A stretch of DNA of 64,000 bases from Vibrio inusitatus (GTDB taxonomy: Bacteria; Pseudomonadota; Gammaproteobacteria; Enterobacterales; Vibrionaceae), in contig AP024878.1 in the NCBI GenBank assembly GCA_024346935.1, positions 1,054,001-1,118,000 of the forward strand. Direction: 5' to 3'. A program made the position numbers and the translations under genes. This document shows, piece after piece, positions 54,588 to 63,304 of this stretch (position 1 is the first letter of the stretch; each line of letters opens with the position of its first letter). Below the pieces are notes generated by a model that saw only the letters and a program-made list of their open reading frames with translations, made no database searches and was not told the origin of the DNA.

Positions 54588-54898
54588 AACTCACTCCTTT
54601 TTTGTTAATGCTTGGTTAATAAAACTATGCGATGGCTAATATTTACACCCATTCATTGATTTAACGCAAGACACTTTGTTAAAAAAATAGTCAATTACGA
54701 ACAGAACTCTCACTTTGTCGCAAATTGTTACTGCTATTGAGTTTTCGCTTCGCGTCCTCATATATAGAATGTAATAGCAAAAAAATGGCTAACCCAATGG
54801 CGACTCCCCTCTGGGAGCAAAGAACACTTTTCTTTGTCTACAGCCTTCGATTGGAAATATAATTACACTGTTCTAGCTTCTTACTTTGGAGAAAATGA
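54588..54898. other. Upstream region of htpX
   Basis: This 311-base gap between the 53-codon ORF and htpX contains a heat-shock-like promoter (54736-54763) and AT-rich sequence; no other gene was seen. Confidence 0.5.
54736..54763 (+). promoter_or_regulatory. Candidate sigma-32 promoter for htpX
   Basis: ATTGAGT (54736-54742) and CCTCATAT (54756-54763) are 13 bases apart and resemble the heat-shock elements CTTGAAA and CCCCATNT. htpX is heat-shock induced in E. coli. The distance to the ATG (135 bases) is long. Confidence 0.4.
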
Positions 54899-55774
54899 AT
54901 GAAGCGCGTAGCGTTATTTTTACTGACCAACCTTGCTGTAATCGCAGTATTGAGTGTGGTGTTAAACCTTGTTTATGCTTTTACAGGCATACAATCCGGT
55001 AGCCTATCAGGTCTACTAGTGTTGGCCGCAGTCTTTGGTTTTGGCGGCTCTTTCATTTCATTGATGATGTCCAAGAGCATGGCGCTGCGTTCTGTTGGTG
55101 GACAGGTGATAGAAAGCCCACGCAACCAAACAGAACACTGGTTGCTAGAAACGGTATCTCGTCAAGCACAGCAAGCAGGTATTGGTATGCCAACGATTGC
55201 GGTCTATGACTCGGCAGATATTAACGCATTTGCGACCGGTGCTAAGCGTGACGATTCATTAGTCGCGGTGTCTACTGGACTGCTAAACAGCATGACTCAA
55301 GACGAAGCAGAGGCGGTACTGGCACATGAGGTTAGCCACATTGCGAATGGTGACATGGTCACAATGACGTTAATGCAAGGCGTAGTGAATACCTTTGTCA
55401 TCTTCTTATCTCGTTTCATTGCCAACATGGTTGCCAACAACAATAATGACGAGGGCGAAGGTGGCACGAATATGATGGTGTATTTCGGTGTGTCTATGGT
55501 TTTGGAGTTAGTGTTTGGATTCTTAGCAAGCTTTATCACCATGTGGTACAGCCGCAGGCGCGAATTTTATGCAGATGCAGGTGCAGCACATTTAGTGGGC
55601 AAGCATAAGATGATTGCCGCTCTTGAGCGCCTCAAAACAAGTCATGAACCTCAGCTAGAAGGCTCAATGATGGCCTTAGGTATCAACGGTAAGAGCGCAT
55701 TAACAGAGTTGCTTATGTCTCACCCACCGTTAGACAAACGAATTGAAGCATTGCGAAACACTCAACAGTTTTAA
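54899..55774 (+). CDS. htpX: Membrane zinc metalloprotease HtpX
   Basis: Inner-membrane protease (M48 family) for quality control of membrane proteins along with FtsH. Two N-terminal helices (about residues 5-25 and 33-55), the zinc motif HEVSH at 143-147 in [16 protein letters not shown], and two further hydrophobic stretches (about 158-175 and 195-215), then the glutamate ligand region [14 protein letters not shown]. 291 residues, standard. A terminator follows, so the downstream eight-gene operon is probably independent. Confidence 0.97.
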   Translation: MKRVALFLLTNLAVIAVLSVVLNLVYAFTGIQSGSLSGLLVLAAVFGFGGSFISLMMSKSMALRSVGGQVIESPRNQTEHWLLETVSRQAQQAGIGMPTIAVYDSADINAFATGAKRDDSLVAVSTGLLNSMTQDEAEAVLAHEVSHIANGDMVTMTLMQGVVNTFVIFLSRFIANMVANNNNDEGEGGTNMMVYFGVSMVLELVFGFLASFITMWYSRRREFYADAGAAHLVGKHKMIAALERLKTSHEPQLEGSMMALGINGKSALTELLMSHPPLDKRIEALRNTQQF

Positions 55775-55796
55775 TTTACTAACAATATTTTTGATG

Positions 55797-55828
55797 AAAA
55801 AGCTTGGTGTAAAAACCAAGCTTTTTTT
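55797..55828 (+). terminator. Intrinsic terminator after htpX
   Basis: AAAAAGCTTGGT and ACCAAGCTTTTT form a 12-bp perfect stem with a GTAAAA loop and a T-run. Confidence 0.93.
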
Positions 55829-55974
55829 TGATCTAATGCTTTGTAAAACACGTAGTTAAAGTAAGTTTTAATAAAATACACTACCTTTAACTAGACCTAG
55901 TAACGTTCTGGTCATAAAGGTTGAATAAACCAGATGGGGAGGGAAGCCCTGTCGTAGCCATTAGGAAATGGACG

Positions 55975-56397
55975 ATGAACATTGATACTGTTGCAGATGT
56001 ATATCAAAGCCTGAGCAAAGACACCTTACACAGTCTGACTCGAATCTATCATCAAGATGTAATTTTTGAGGATTCGGCTCATAAGTTAAATGGCTGGGCA
56101 GAGCTGTCATCTTATTTCGATAACTTATATCAGAACGTGATTGATTGTCGTTTTGACATTCTCAGTAAGCACCAAGCCGGTGATGCAGGTTTCATCATCT
56201 GGACGATGCGATTGCGTCATCCAAAGTTGAAGGGTGGCAGTGAGGTCGCGGTTCAGGGAATCAGCCATCTCGAGTTTCGCGATGGCAAGGTGATACACCA
56301 TCGTGATTACTTCGATATGGGTGAGATGCTTTATGAGAATCTTCCTGTATTAGGTTCGGTGATTAAAACTATCAAGAAAAGGTTGGGTCAATCATGA
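55975..56397 (+). CDS. NTF2-like (SnoaL fold) protein
   Basis: First gene of the lipid-modification operon. 140 residues with NTF2-like features: the N-terminal helix MNIDTVADVYQSLSKDTLHS, then YHQDVIFEDSAHKLNGWAEL and FRDGKVIHHRDYFDMGEMLY, which together make the conical alpha+beta pocket of this fold. The ATG at 55975 is preceded by AGGA; the open frame extends back to 55921 without fold similarity. Role unknown; such proteins often bind or isomerise small ligands. The stop overlaps the next start by four bases (ATGA). Confidence 0.8.
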   Translation: MNIDTVADVYQSLSKDTLHSLTRIYHQDVIFEDSAHKLNGWAELSSYFDNLYQNVIDCRFDILSKHQAGDAGFIIWTMRLRHPKLKGGSEVAVQGISHLEFRDGKVIHHRDYFDMGEMLYENLPVLGSVIKTIKKRLGQS

Positions 56398-57125
56398 ATC
56401 CAATCTTGATTACCGGAGCAACTTCAGGAATAGGGGAGCAGCTTGCCAAAGATTATGCGCAGTCAGGTCAGACTGTTTATGTTTGCGGACGAAACTCAGC
56501 AAAGCTTCACGAACTAGTCGCTCTAGGAAAACATGTAAAGCCACTTCAATTTGATCTTACCGACCTTGATTCATGCAAGGAAGCTCTTCAAAATTTAGAT
56601 CCGATTCCACAAACTTGGGTATTTAATGCAGGAGACTGCGAATATATTGACGATGGGATTGTAGATGCAGCGTTGATTAAACGAGTGTTCACGATAAACG
56701 TAATTGGACTCGCCAATGCTATTGAAGGGGCGCAGCATCATTTTTCTTCAGGGCACCAACTCGTGATAGTAGGCTCCATAGCCAGCGAGATGGCGCTTCC
56801 TCGCGCCGAAGCTTATGGCGCTTCAAAGGCAGCAGTGAGTTATTTATCCCGAACACTGGCGGTAGACCTCGCGCCGAAAGGAATTAAAGTAAGCACCGTT
56901 TTTCCAGGATTTGTTAAAACCCCACTGACAGACAAAAATGACTTTCCGATGCCGATGATGATTGAAGTAGACGAGGCGGCCAAGGCGATAAAAGAAGGAA
57001 TCGAGTCTGGTAAAACTAACATCTACTTTCCCAAACGTTTTACATGGATATTGAGAATCTTGGGAAGTTTGCCGTACTCACTGCAGCATCGTCTTGCCAA
57101 GAAACTGATTAAGGAAAAACAGTAA
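56394..57125 (+). CDS. Short-chain dehydrogenase/reductase of the lipid operon
   Basis: Classical SDR, 243 residues: TGATSGIGEQLAKDYAQSG at the N-terminus, FNAGDCEY (NAG motif) near residue 78, catalytic serine in IVGSIASEM and YGASKAAVSYLSRTL near residue 143, then VFPGFVKTPLTD. The last segment is basic and hydrophobic (RFTWILRILGSLPYSLQHRL), suggesting peripheral membrane attachment. Translationally coupled at both ends: four-base overlap with the NTF2 gene and a TAATG junction with the FAD gene. Probably acts on a lipid intermediate; substrate unknown. Confidence 0.85.
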   Translation: MNPILITGATSGIGEQLAKDYAQSGQTVYVCGRNSAKLHELVALGKHVKPLQFDLTDLDSCKEALQNLDPIPQTWVFNAGDCEYIDDGIVDAALIKRVFTINVIGLANAIEGAQHHFSSGHQLVIVGSIASEMALPRAEAYGASKAAVSYLSRTLAVDLAPKGIKVSTVFPGFVKTPLTDKNDFPMPMMIEVDEAAKAIKEGIESGKTNIYFPKRFTWILRILGSLPYSLQHRLAKKLIKEKQ

Positions 57126-58408
57126 TGAAGATTGCGATTATAGGTACAGGGATATCTGGACTCACTTGCGGATACCGTTTACATAAAGAACACGACGTAA
57201 CCTTGTTTGAGGCAAATAACTACATCGGCGGTCACACTGCGACTGTGGATGTTGAGGTTGAGGGTAAGCCCTACAGCGTTGATACAGGGTTCATTGTTTA
57301 TAACGATCGCACCTATCCAAACTTCATCGAGATGATGAACGAGATCGGCGTGCGTGGCAATCCGACAGAAATGAGCTTTAGCGTACGAAATGACGGTAAC
57401 GGACTGGAATACAACGGTCATGCTCTTTCAACGTTGTTTGCTCAGAAGCGCAATTGGTTTAATCCAAAATTCTACTCGTTTATATCTGAGATCCTTCGTT
57501 TTAACAAGCTGGCTAAATCCTTGGCGGGCGCCGATTTAACCAAAGAGCAGACACTAGGATCTCTCCTTGAAGAGCACGATTTTAGTGACTATTTCAGTGA
57601 AAACTACATTTTGCCCATGGGCGCGGCCATATGGTCATCGACCCTTGCAGATATGCGAGTATTTCCCCTTTCTTTTTTCTTAAGATTTTTCCTAAATCAT
57701 GGCCTGCTTGACATTAAAAATCGACCACAATGGTATGTGATAGATGGAGGTTCTAGAGCTTATATAGAGCCGTTAACCAAAGGGTTCTCAGATAAGATCT
57801 TACTCAATTCTCCTGTTGAACGGGTTCAACGATTGCCTGTGGGTGTCCGATTATTAGTGAATGGCGATTGGTTGCAATTTGACCACGTGATTTTTGCTTG
57901 TCATAGCGATCAGGCGCTGAACATTTTAGGTGAAGAACAAACACAACAAGAAGCCGATATTTTGGGAAATATGCGATATCAAGCTAATGAAGTGGTTTTG
58001 CATACGGATACAAACCTTTTGCCAAAACGCAACAAAGCCTGGGCTTCTTGGAACTATTATTTATCCGGTGATCAAGACCAAGAAAACCGCTTACCCACCT
58101 TAACTTATGATATGAATATCTTGCAGCATATTCAGTCACAGCATACCTTTTGCGTATCACTCAATAACAGTCCGAATATAGATAAAAACAAAATTTTGCG
58201 CATTTTTACCTACCATCATCCGGTCTTTACTAGGGAATCTATCGCCGCACAGGAACGCAGTACTGAGCTTCAGGGCAATAACTCGACTTGGTTCTGCGGT
58301 GCCTATTGGCGTAATGGCTTCCATGAAGATGGTGTACATAGTGCGTTGCAAGTGGTGAAAGGCATTGATGCAATGCAAGAGCGTCTTCAGCGCAAAGGCG
58401 CAGCATGA
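57125..58408 (+). CDS. FAD-dependent oxidoreductase (amine oxidase-like)
   Basis: Flavoprotein with the dinucleotide motif KIAIIGTGISGLTCGYRLHK and the extended EANNYIGGHTATVDVEVEG at the N-terminus, and a C-terminal substrate/FAD-closing region (WFCGAYWRNGFHEDGVHSAL). 427 residues. Homologues of this type are regularly encoded next to cyclopropane synthase-like methyltransferases and DUF1365 proteins; one in Rhodobacter is implicated in modifying unsaturated fatty acids. That makes a desaturase or oxidase on membrane fatty acids the best guess here, by context only. Overlaps the DUF1365 gene by four bases. Confidence 0.85.
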   Translation: MKIAIIGTGISGLTCGYRLHKEHDVTLFEANNYIGGHTATVDVEVEGKPYSVDTGFIVYNDRTYPNFIEMMNEIGVRGNPTEMSFSVRNDGNGLEYNGHALSTLFAQKRNWFNPKFYSFISEILRFNKLAKSLAGADLTKEQTLGSLLEEHDFSDYFSENYILPMGAAIWSSTLADMRVFPLSFFLRFFLNHGLLDIKNRPQWYVIDGGSRAYIEPLTKGFSDKILLNSPVERVQRLPVGVRLLVNGDWLQFDHVIFACHSDQALNILGEEQTQQEADILGNMRYQANEVVLHTDTNLLPKRNKAWASWNYYLSGDQDQENRLPTLTYDMNILQHIQSQHTFCVSLNNSPNIDKNKILRIFTYHHPVFTRESIAAQERSTELQGNNSTWFCGAYWRNGFHEDGVHSALQVVKGIDAMQERLQRKGAA

Positions 58409-59139
58409 ATAGCGCAATCTTAGTTGGTACGGTAAGGCATAGGCGTTTCTCTCCAGTAGAGCATGCGCTTAATTACCCATTATTTATGCCTAGTATTGAT
58501 GTGGATGAGCTTCAGTTTCTAACAAATACAGTGTGGGGATTTGGAGAAAAGTGGTGGCACTGGGCTCGTTTCAATCGCCGTGATTATGTGGGTGAAGGCT
58601 GTCTAAAATCCGCCGTTCAAGAAAAGGTATACGAACTCACTGGAAAGCGTTTTAGTGGCAAAGTCGTCGCGGTAGTACACCTTCGCTATCTTGGCCTCTA
58701 CTTCAGCCCGGTTAATTTCTACTATGTTTATGATAGTAAAGGGCAATGGCAGATGTTATTGGCTGAAGTAAGCAACACGCCTTGGAACGAGCGACACTAT
58801 TATGCCATTGATGCTGACGAAGGCGAAGATGGCGAAAACTGGAAACATGATAAGGCGTTTCATGTGTCGCCTTTTAACCCAGTTGAACAGGAATATGTGT
58901 GGCGACTCAAGCCACTTTCAGAAAAGCTGATGGTCCATCTGGAGTGCCACAGGGAGAACAAAGAGTTTGATGCTACCTTATCCATGAAGGCGAGGGCCTT
59001 CAATAGTAGAAATCTTCTTAAACAGTTGATCTCTACTCCGATTTTGACAGTAAAAGTACTCACAGGCATTTACTGGCACGCATTGAAGTTGTGGATTAAG
59101 AAAGTACCCATCTACCCGCATCCAGCAAAAAATAAATAA
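58405..59139 (+). CDS. DUF1365 family protein
   Basis: Conserved protein of unknown function, 244 residues, with the family start LVGTVRHRRFSPVEHALNYP and blocks VVAVVHLRYLGLYFSPVNFYYVYD and EVSNTPWNERHYYAI. No signal peptide; a hydrophobic C-terminal helix (about 210-235, STPILTVKVLTGIYWHALKLW) suggests membrane contact. It is nearly always linked to the FAD oxidoreductase and cyclopropane synthase-like genes. Its start overlaps the FAD gene stop by four bases; a good Shine-Dalgarno for the next gene follows in the 24-base gap. Confidence 0.88.
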   Translation: MNSAILVGTVRHRRFSPVEHALNYPLFMPSIDVDELQFLTNTVWGFGEKWWHWARFNRRDYVGEGCLKSAVQEKVYELTGKRFSGKVVAVVHLRYLGLYFSPVNFYYVYDSKGQWQMLLAEVSNTPWNERHYYAIDADEGEDGENWKHDKAFHVSPFNPVEQEYVWRLKPLSEKLMVHLECHRENKEFDATLSMKARAFNSRNLLKQLISTPILTVKVLTGIYWHALKLWIKKVPIYPHPAKNK

Positions 59140-59163
59140 TGAGAAAGCAGGAGGCTTTTCACA

Positions 59164-60408
59164 ATGTACGATTCACAATCTTTAGTTATAGAAAAGGATC
59201 TTTCGCCTCTGCAGCGCTCCGCTCGAGCGCTTCTTCTAAATCACTTACAAAAACTTCAGCATGGCAGACTAACCATAATTGAGCGTTTTGAGTCTCAATC
59301 TGTTGCCGAATCTTTAGATTTCGGTCCTGCATCCGAGAGTTTTCACGCTTCTATAGAGATCTGTCATCCCGATTTTTACTCTAGAATGCTAAGCGGTGGC
59401 AGTATTGCTGCGGCAGAAGCTTACATGGATGGCTGGTGGGAGAGCAGCGATCTTACCGCTGTGATGAGGTTGATGGCGTTGAATCTCAACTCACTGGATA
59501 ACATGAACCGCAAGCAAAGCCTGGTTAAGAAACTCGCATACAAGATGGGTCATTGGCTAAACAGGAACACTCACACTAATTCGAAGAAAAATATTGGCGC
59601 CCACTATGACTTGGGAAATGATCTCTACACGCGTTTTCTCGACAGCAACATGCTCTATTCAGCAGCGGTCTATAACAATAGCAATGACACATTAGAGCAA
59701 GCGCAAATTAATAAAATGGACAGGCTTTGTCAGCAATTGGAACTGCAACCCGGCGATTCTGTCATTGAGATAGGCACAGGTTGGGGGGGAATGGCGATAT
59801 ACATGGCTAAGACCTATGGCTGCCAAGTGACTACCACTACGATTTCAGAAGAGCAGTTTGCCTTTGCGCAGCAAAAAGTGCAGGAGCAGGGACTCTCTGA
59901 GCAAGTCACGCTTTTGAAACAAGATTATAGGGACCTTGAAGGGCAGTACGATAAACTAGTGTCTATCGAGATGATAGAAGCGGTGGGGAGAGAGTTTTTA
60001 CCTTCTTATATCAATAAATGTCAGAGCCTACTTAAACCTGGAGGGCTTATGGCGATTCAGGCGATAACCATTGCCGACCAAAGATTCGAATCTTACAGCA
60101 AGGGCGTTGATTTCATTCAAAAATACATCTTCCCTGGTGGCTTCCTACCGTCCGTAACCCATTTATTGCAACAAACCACAAAACACAGCCAGCTAGTTTT
60201 GAATGATCTTCATGACATAGGATTGGATTACGCTAAGACACTTCGTGAGTGGTTGCATAGATTCAATTTGTCGGAGAAAGAGCTCGCGAGCTTTGGTTAC
60301 GATGAACGCTTTATACGTATGTGGCGTTATTACCTATGTTACTGTGAAGGTGGCTTCCTTGCGCAGCGAATCAGTACCGTTCACTTAACCTTTCGCAATC
60401 CAAAGTAA
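59164..60408 (+). CDS. cfa: Cyclopropane-fatty-acyl-phospholipid synthase family methyltransferase
   Basis: SAM-dependent enzyme acting on double bonds of phospholipid acyl chains. 414 residues. An N-terminal lipid-binding part is followed by KNIGAHYDLGNDLYTRFLDSNMLYS, the SAM motif VIEIGTGWGGMAIYMAK (about residue 200), EMIEAVGREFLPSY and the conserved LREWLHRFN and RMWRYYLCYCEGGF tail. Whether it forms cyclopropane or only methylated chains cannot be told from sequence; its operon partners (FAD oxidoreductase, DUF1365) point to a modified product. GGAGG lies six bases before the start. The symbol cfa refers to the family and not to the E. coli orthologue. Confidence 0.87.
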   Translation: MYDSQSLVIEKDLSPLQRSARALLLNHLQKLQHGRLTIIERFESQSVAESLDFGPASESFHASIEICHPDFYSRMLSGGSIAAAEAYMDGWWESSDLTAVMRLMALNLNSLDNMNRKQSLVKKLAYKMGHWLNRNTHTNSKKNIGAHYDLGNDLYTRFLDSNMLYSAAVYNNSNDTLEQAQINKMDRLCQQLELQPGDSVIEIGTGWGGMAIYMAKTYGCQVTTTTISEEQFAFAQQKVQEQGLSEQVTLLKQDYRDLEGQYDKLVSIEMIEAVGREFLPSYINKCQSLLKPGGLMAIQAITIADQRFESYSKGVDFIQKYIFPGGFLPSVTHLLQQTTKHSQLVLNDLHDIGLDYAKTLREWLHRFNLSEKELASFGYDERFIRMWRYYLCYCEGGFLAQRISTVHLTFRNPK

Positions 60409-60411
60409 CTG

Positions 60412-60945
60412 ATGATGAACAAGGAGCTATTGGTCAAATCTATCTGGTTCCAAGGCCTTTGGTTTCTAGCCGTCATTGGTCGAGACAGCACCTTTTTTCT
60501 ACTGCTACTCGCTGTGGGGGCAACTCTTGTTTATTCGGTAAAGAAAGAGCAGATTAATCTCGCTTGGTTAGCCACGTTAGTTCTCATTGGTATAGTCTTA
60601 GATACCTTCCATGGTTTTATCGGCTTGTTCTTGTTTCCACAGTCATGGATTCCAGCATGGTTGATTTTGTTATGGGTGATTTTCATTTGGTATGCGTATC
60701 AAATGAAAACAATTTTGACCCGTTTTCCTCTGCCTATCGTAAGTATGATAGGAGCGCTCGGAGCAGCCGGCAGTTATTTTGCAGGGTTGAAACTAGGTGC
60801 GGTGCAATGGCCATATTCTGACGAAATGACCTTTGTGGTTCTAACCATAGAATGGTTCTTACTTTTTGCACTTGTCATCTACTCCCTTAAAGCGTTAGAT
60901 AAACGAGGAAAGGGACATAATCAGCATGAGACTCATCACACTTAA
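60412..60945 (+). CDS. DUF2878 integral membrane protein
   Basis: Polytopic membrane protein of unknown function, 177 residues, with five or so hydrophobic segments (about residues 10-35, 42-62, 70-92, 103-122 and 137-160). The central LAWLATLVLIGIVLDTFHGF contains the family pattern. Two tandem ATGs (60412 and 60415) could start it. It begins three bases after the previous stop and overlaps the next gene by 20 bases, so it is part of the operon. No catalytic motif was recognised. Confidence 0.8.
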   Translation: MMNKELLVKSIWFQGLWFLAVIGRDSTFFLLLLAVGATLVYSVKKEQINLAWLATLVLIGIVLDTFHGFIGLFLFPQSWIPAWLILLWVIFIWYAYQMKTILTRFPLPIVSMIGALGAAGSYFAGLKLGAVQWPYSDEMTFVVLTIEWFLLFALVIYSLKALDKRGKGHNQHETHHT

Positions 60946-61495
60946 GACCTTGCTGTTTGCTTGCATAGCCTCTTATGGCACGGCGGCCTCAGAGGTCCAA
61001 AACTCCAGCACTACGGAAGCTCTTAGCGGGTGGACACACTGGCCAACGGTAGGGTCAGCAGACCTTAATTTTATGTTCTTTGATGTATACACCTCAGAGC
61101 TTCGCGCCCCTAATGGGGTTTATACTGTTGATAACGACATTACACCTCATCCTATCGCTCTTGCTATTACCTACGAGAGAAATATCTCAAAAAAACACCT
61201 TTTGAAAGAGACAAAAAAGCAATGGCTTCATCTTGGCTATTCATCGGCTGATTCTGTTCGATGGACGCAGATACTTGACGCTATCTATCCTGATGTCGCT
61301 ACAGGCGAGCAGCTGGTTTATATCACTGACGGTCAAACAGGCTCGTTTTTGTACATTACGCAAGATGGTGTAACTCAGCTGAGAGGCACGATTACTAATG
61401 AGGCCTTAAATGATGCATTTCTTGCGATCTGGCTCTCGCCAAATACTGAATATCCGAAGCACCGCCAACAACTTATAGGAATGAAACAACGATGA
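60926..61495 (+). CDS. Chalcone isomerase-like protein, exported
   Basis: 189 residues with an N-terminal signal peptide (MRLITLKTLLFACIASYGTA). The body begins WTHWPTVGSADLNFMFFDVY and continues TPHPIALAITYERNISKKHL, matching the chalcone-isomerase-like fold (Chalcone_3 type) that in bacteria seems to bind fatty acids or small ligands and not to do flavonoid chemistry. Its gene overlaps both neighbours, so it belongs to the operon. A periplasmic lipid-binding role is a guess from context. Confidence 0.78.
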   Translation: MRLITLKTLLFACIASYGTAASEVQNSSTTEALSGWTHWPTVGSADLNFMFFDVYTSELRAPNGVYTVDNDITPHPIALAITYERNISKKHLLKETKKQWLHLGYSSADSVRWTQILDAIYPDVATGEQLVYITDGQTGSFLYITQDGVTQLRGTITNEALNDAFLAIWLSPNTEYPKHRQQLIGMKQR

Positions 61496-62028
61496 TTAGT
61501 CGAACATTTAGAGCTTTCGGTGCACTCATTGGGGCTTTGTACCTTTTGGGGTGCAGCGCAGATCTTAGTGATTATCAGCAGGAAGGCCCTCGATTCGATC
61601 TGTTTGAGTATTTTGAAGGCAGTGTAACTGCTTGGGGAATGGTTCAAGACCGCAGTGGCAAGCAAACCCGTCGGTTTGAAGTGGAGTTAAACGGTAGCGT
61701 TGAAGGAAACGTGTTGACCCTTAACGAAGGTTTTGTGTTTGATGATGGCGAAGAGTCGACGCGGATTTGGGTCATTACTCGCTTGGAAGACGGGACTTAT
61801 GAAGGTAAAGCTGATGACATCATCGGTGTTGCCACGGGAGAAGAGGTAGGTAATGCACTTCGTTGGACTTATGATTTCGAGCTTCCTCGTGGTGATTCAA
61901 CAGTAGTGGTGGGTTTCGACGATTGGCTTTATCGCCAAGATGATAAGCATCTGTTTAACTTAACCTCTATAAGGAAGTTCGGCATTGAGTTCGGTACTTT
62001 GACGCTGTTTTTCCAACGTAATGATTAG
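61492..62028 (+). CDS. DUF3833 lipoprotein
   Basis: 178-residue protein with a lipoprotein signal ending in the lipobox LLGC (about residues 18-21) and the family start DLSDYQQEGPRFDLFEYFEG. The rest is strand-rich (GTLTLFF end), typical of a small beta-barrel lipocalin-like protein. It is the last gene of the operon and overlaps the previous one by four bases. As an outer-membrane-facing lipoprotein it could shuttle or hold the modified lipid; unproven. Confidence 0.82.
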   Translation: MISRTFRAFGALIGALYLLGCSADLSDYQQEGPRFDLFEYFEGSVTAWGMVQDRSGKQTRRFEVELNGSVEGNVLTLNEGFVFDDGEESTRIWVITRLEDGTYEGKADDIIGVATGEEVGNALRWTYDFELPRGDSTVVVGFDDWLYRQDDKHLFNLTSIRKFGIEFGTLTLFFQRND

Positions 62029-62143
62029 AGCGAACTTGTGCAGTAGATCACCGTTTGTTACAAATTGCGCAGCCTGATACCCCAGTGTTATGGCCGATTA
62101 TGATACTATCGAAGCACTATACGCCTTATTTATAATGTGATTA

Positions 62144-62968
62144 ATGACTGCAATAGCTGAATCTAACCCTATCTTATTTCATAAAACTTACCGCCATCCT
62201 GAATCTAAGGAATGGGTGGTGTTTGTGCATGGTGCGGGTGGCAGTTCTTCTATTTGGTTTAAGCAAATTAAAGCGTATAAAGAGCATTTCAATATTTTGT
62301 TGATAGATCTACGCGGTCACGGCAAATCAAACACCTTATTTCAAGACATCATTAGCAAACGCTATACTTTCGAGTCAGTGACCAAAGACATTGTAAACGT
62401 CTTGGATCATTTGAAGATTAAGTCAGCACACTTTGTGGGTATGTCGCTTGGTACTATTATTGTGCGTACCCTAGCAGAGATGGCCTCAGAGCGTGTTAAG
62501 TCTATGGTGCTCGGTGGCGCGGTAACCCGTTTTGATACTCGTTCACAGATTTTGGTGAAGCTGGGAGGAATGTTTAAGAACATTATCCCTTATATGTGGC
62601 TGTATAGCTTGTTCGCTTGGATCGTAATGCCACAAAAAGGTCAGGTTGAATCTCGTTTAATGTTTGTTCGAGAAGCGAGAAAGTTATGCCAGAAAGAGTT
62701 TAAGCGTTGGTTTAAACTGGCATCAGACGTCAACCCAATCATGCGTTATTTCAAGGACAAAGAACTTGATATACCAACACTCTACTTGATGGGCGATAAG
62801 GACTATATGTTCATTAAACCGGTTAAAGAGATGGTTTCTGTTCATCAAAACAGCCAGTTAGTTGAGATTGAAGACTGTGGCCATGTGTGTAATGTCGAGC
62901 GCCCTGTGGAATTTAATCAACAATCTATTGCATTCATCCAATCAATGGTGGATAGCAAAACAGCATAA
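62144..62968 (+). CDS. Alpha/beta hydrolase
   Basis: 274-residue hydrolase of the alpha/beta fold. HGAGGSSSIWFKQ gives the oxyanion region, VGMSLGTIIVRTL the nucleophile elbow (S near residue 101), DKDYMF the acid region and EDCGHVCNVERP the histidine. No signal peptide. The substrate cannot be told. It is separated from the lipid operon by a 115-base gap, so it is likely a separate transcription unit. Confidence 0.87.
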   Translation: MTAIAESNPILFHKTYRHPESKEWVVFVHGAGGSSSIWFKQIKAYKEHFNILLIDLRGHGKSNTLFQDIISKRYTFESVTKDIVNVLDHLKIKSAHFVGMSLGTIIVRTLAEMASERVKSMVLGGAVTRFDTRSQILVKLGGMFKNIIPYMWLYSLFAWIVMPQKGQVESRLMFVREARKLCQKEFKRWFKLASDVNPIMRYFKDKELDIPTLYLMGDKDYMFIKPVKEMVSVHQNSQLVEIEDCGHVCNVERPVEFNQQSIAFIQSMVDSKTA

Positions 62969-62977
62969 CTTGGCGAT

Positions 62978-63292
62978 TTAGCTGGCTGAATGTCCGCATT
63001 GCCAGCACAACCCAAATTGCCCTTCATTGACTTCATCACATTCTGCACAGCGCCATTCGCTGTTTGCAGAAGTGCTCACGTTTTGTTCAAACTCTGTAAT
63101 CACAGCTTTAGCTTGTTTATGCTTATGTTCATCAATTAGCCATAAGTACGGCAAACTAGAATCGTCCATTGGCAGTTCGCCCTGTAGACCAAACATACCT
63201 TCTCCTCGGACCTCGACCTGGATGTTATGACTAAGCAAAAGCTCACAAAGTATGTGAGCTTGTGGGGGATTTTGTGCGACAAATAATTTCAT
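62978..63292 (-). CDS. DUF2007 domain protein with zinc ribbon
   Basis: 104-residue protein with an N-terminal DUF2007 domain (KLFVAQNPPQAHILCELLLSHNIQVEVRGEGM), proposed to be signal-transducing, joined to a C-terminal zinc ribbon with CAEC and CWQC cysteine pairs. Function unknown. It lies 12 bases upstream of nothing on its strand but follows the VTT protein gene closely (12-base gap), so the two are probably cotranscribed. Converges with the alpha/beta hydrolase gene. Confidence 0.8.
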   Translation of the reverse strand: MKLFVAQNPPQAHILCELLLSHNIQVEVRGEGMFGLQGELPMDDSSLPYLWLIDEHKHKQAKAVITEFEQNVSTSANSEWRCAECDEVNEGQFGLCWQCGHSAS

Positions 63293-63304
63293 TGTCTTCC
63301 TCTG

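Noticed and set aside
55829..55860. ECF sigma (ChrR-type) promoter before the lipid operon, TGATC with a -10 candidate
   Set aside because: TGATC overlaps the htpX terminator tail and the only -10-like TAGTT is at 19-base spacing with a poor match.
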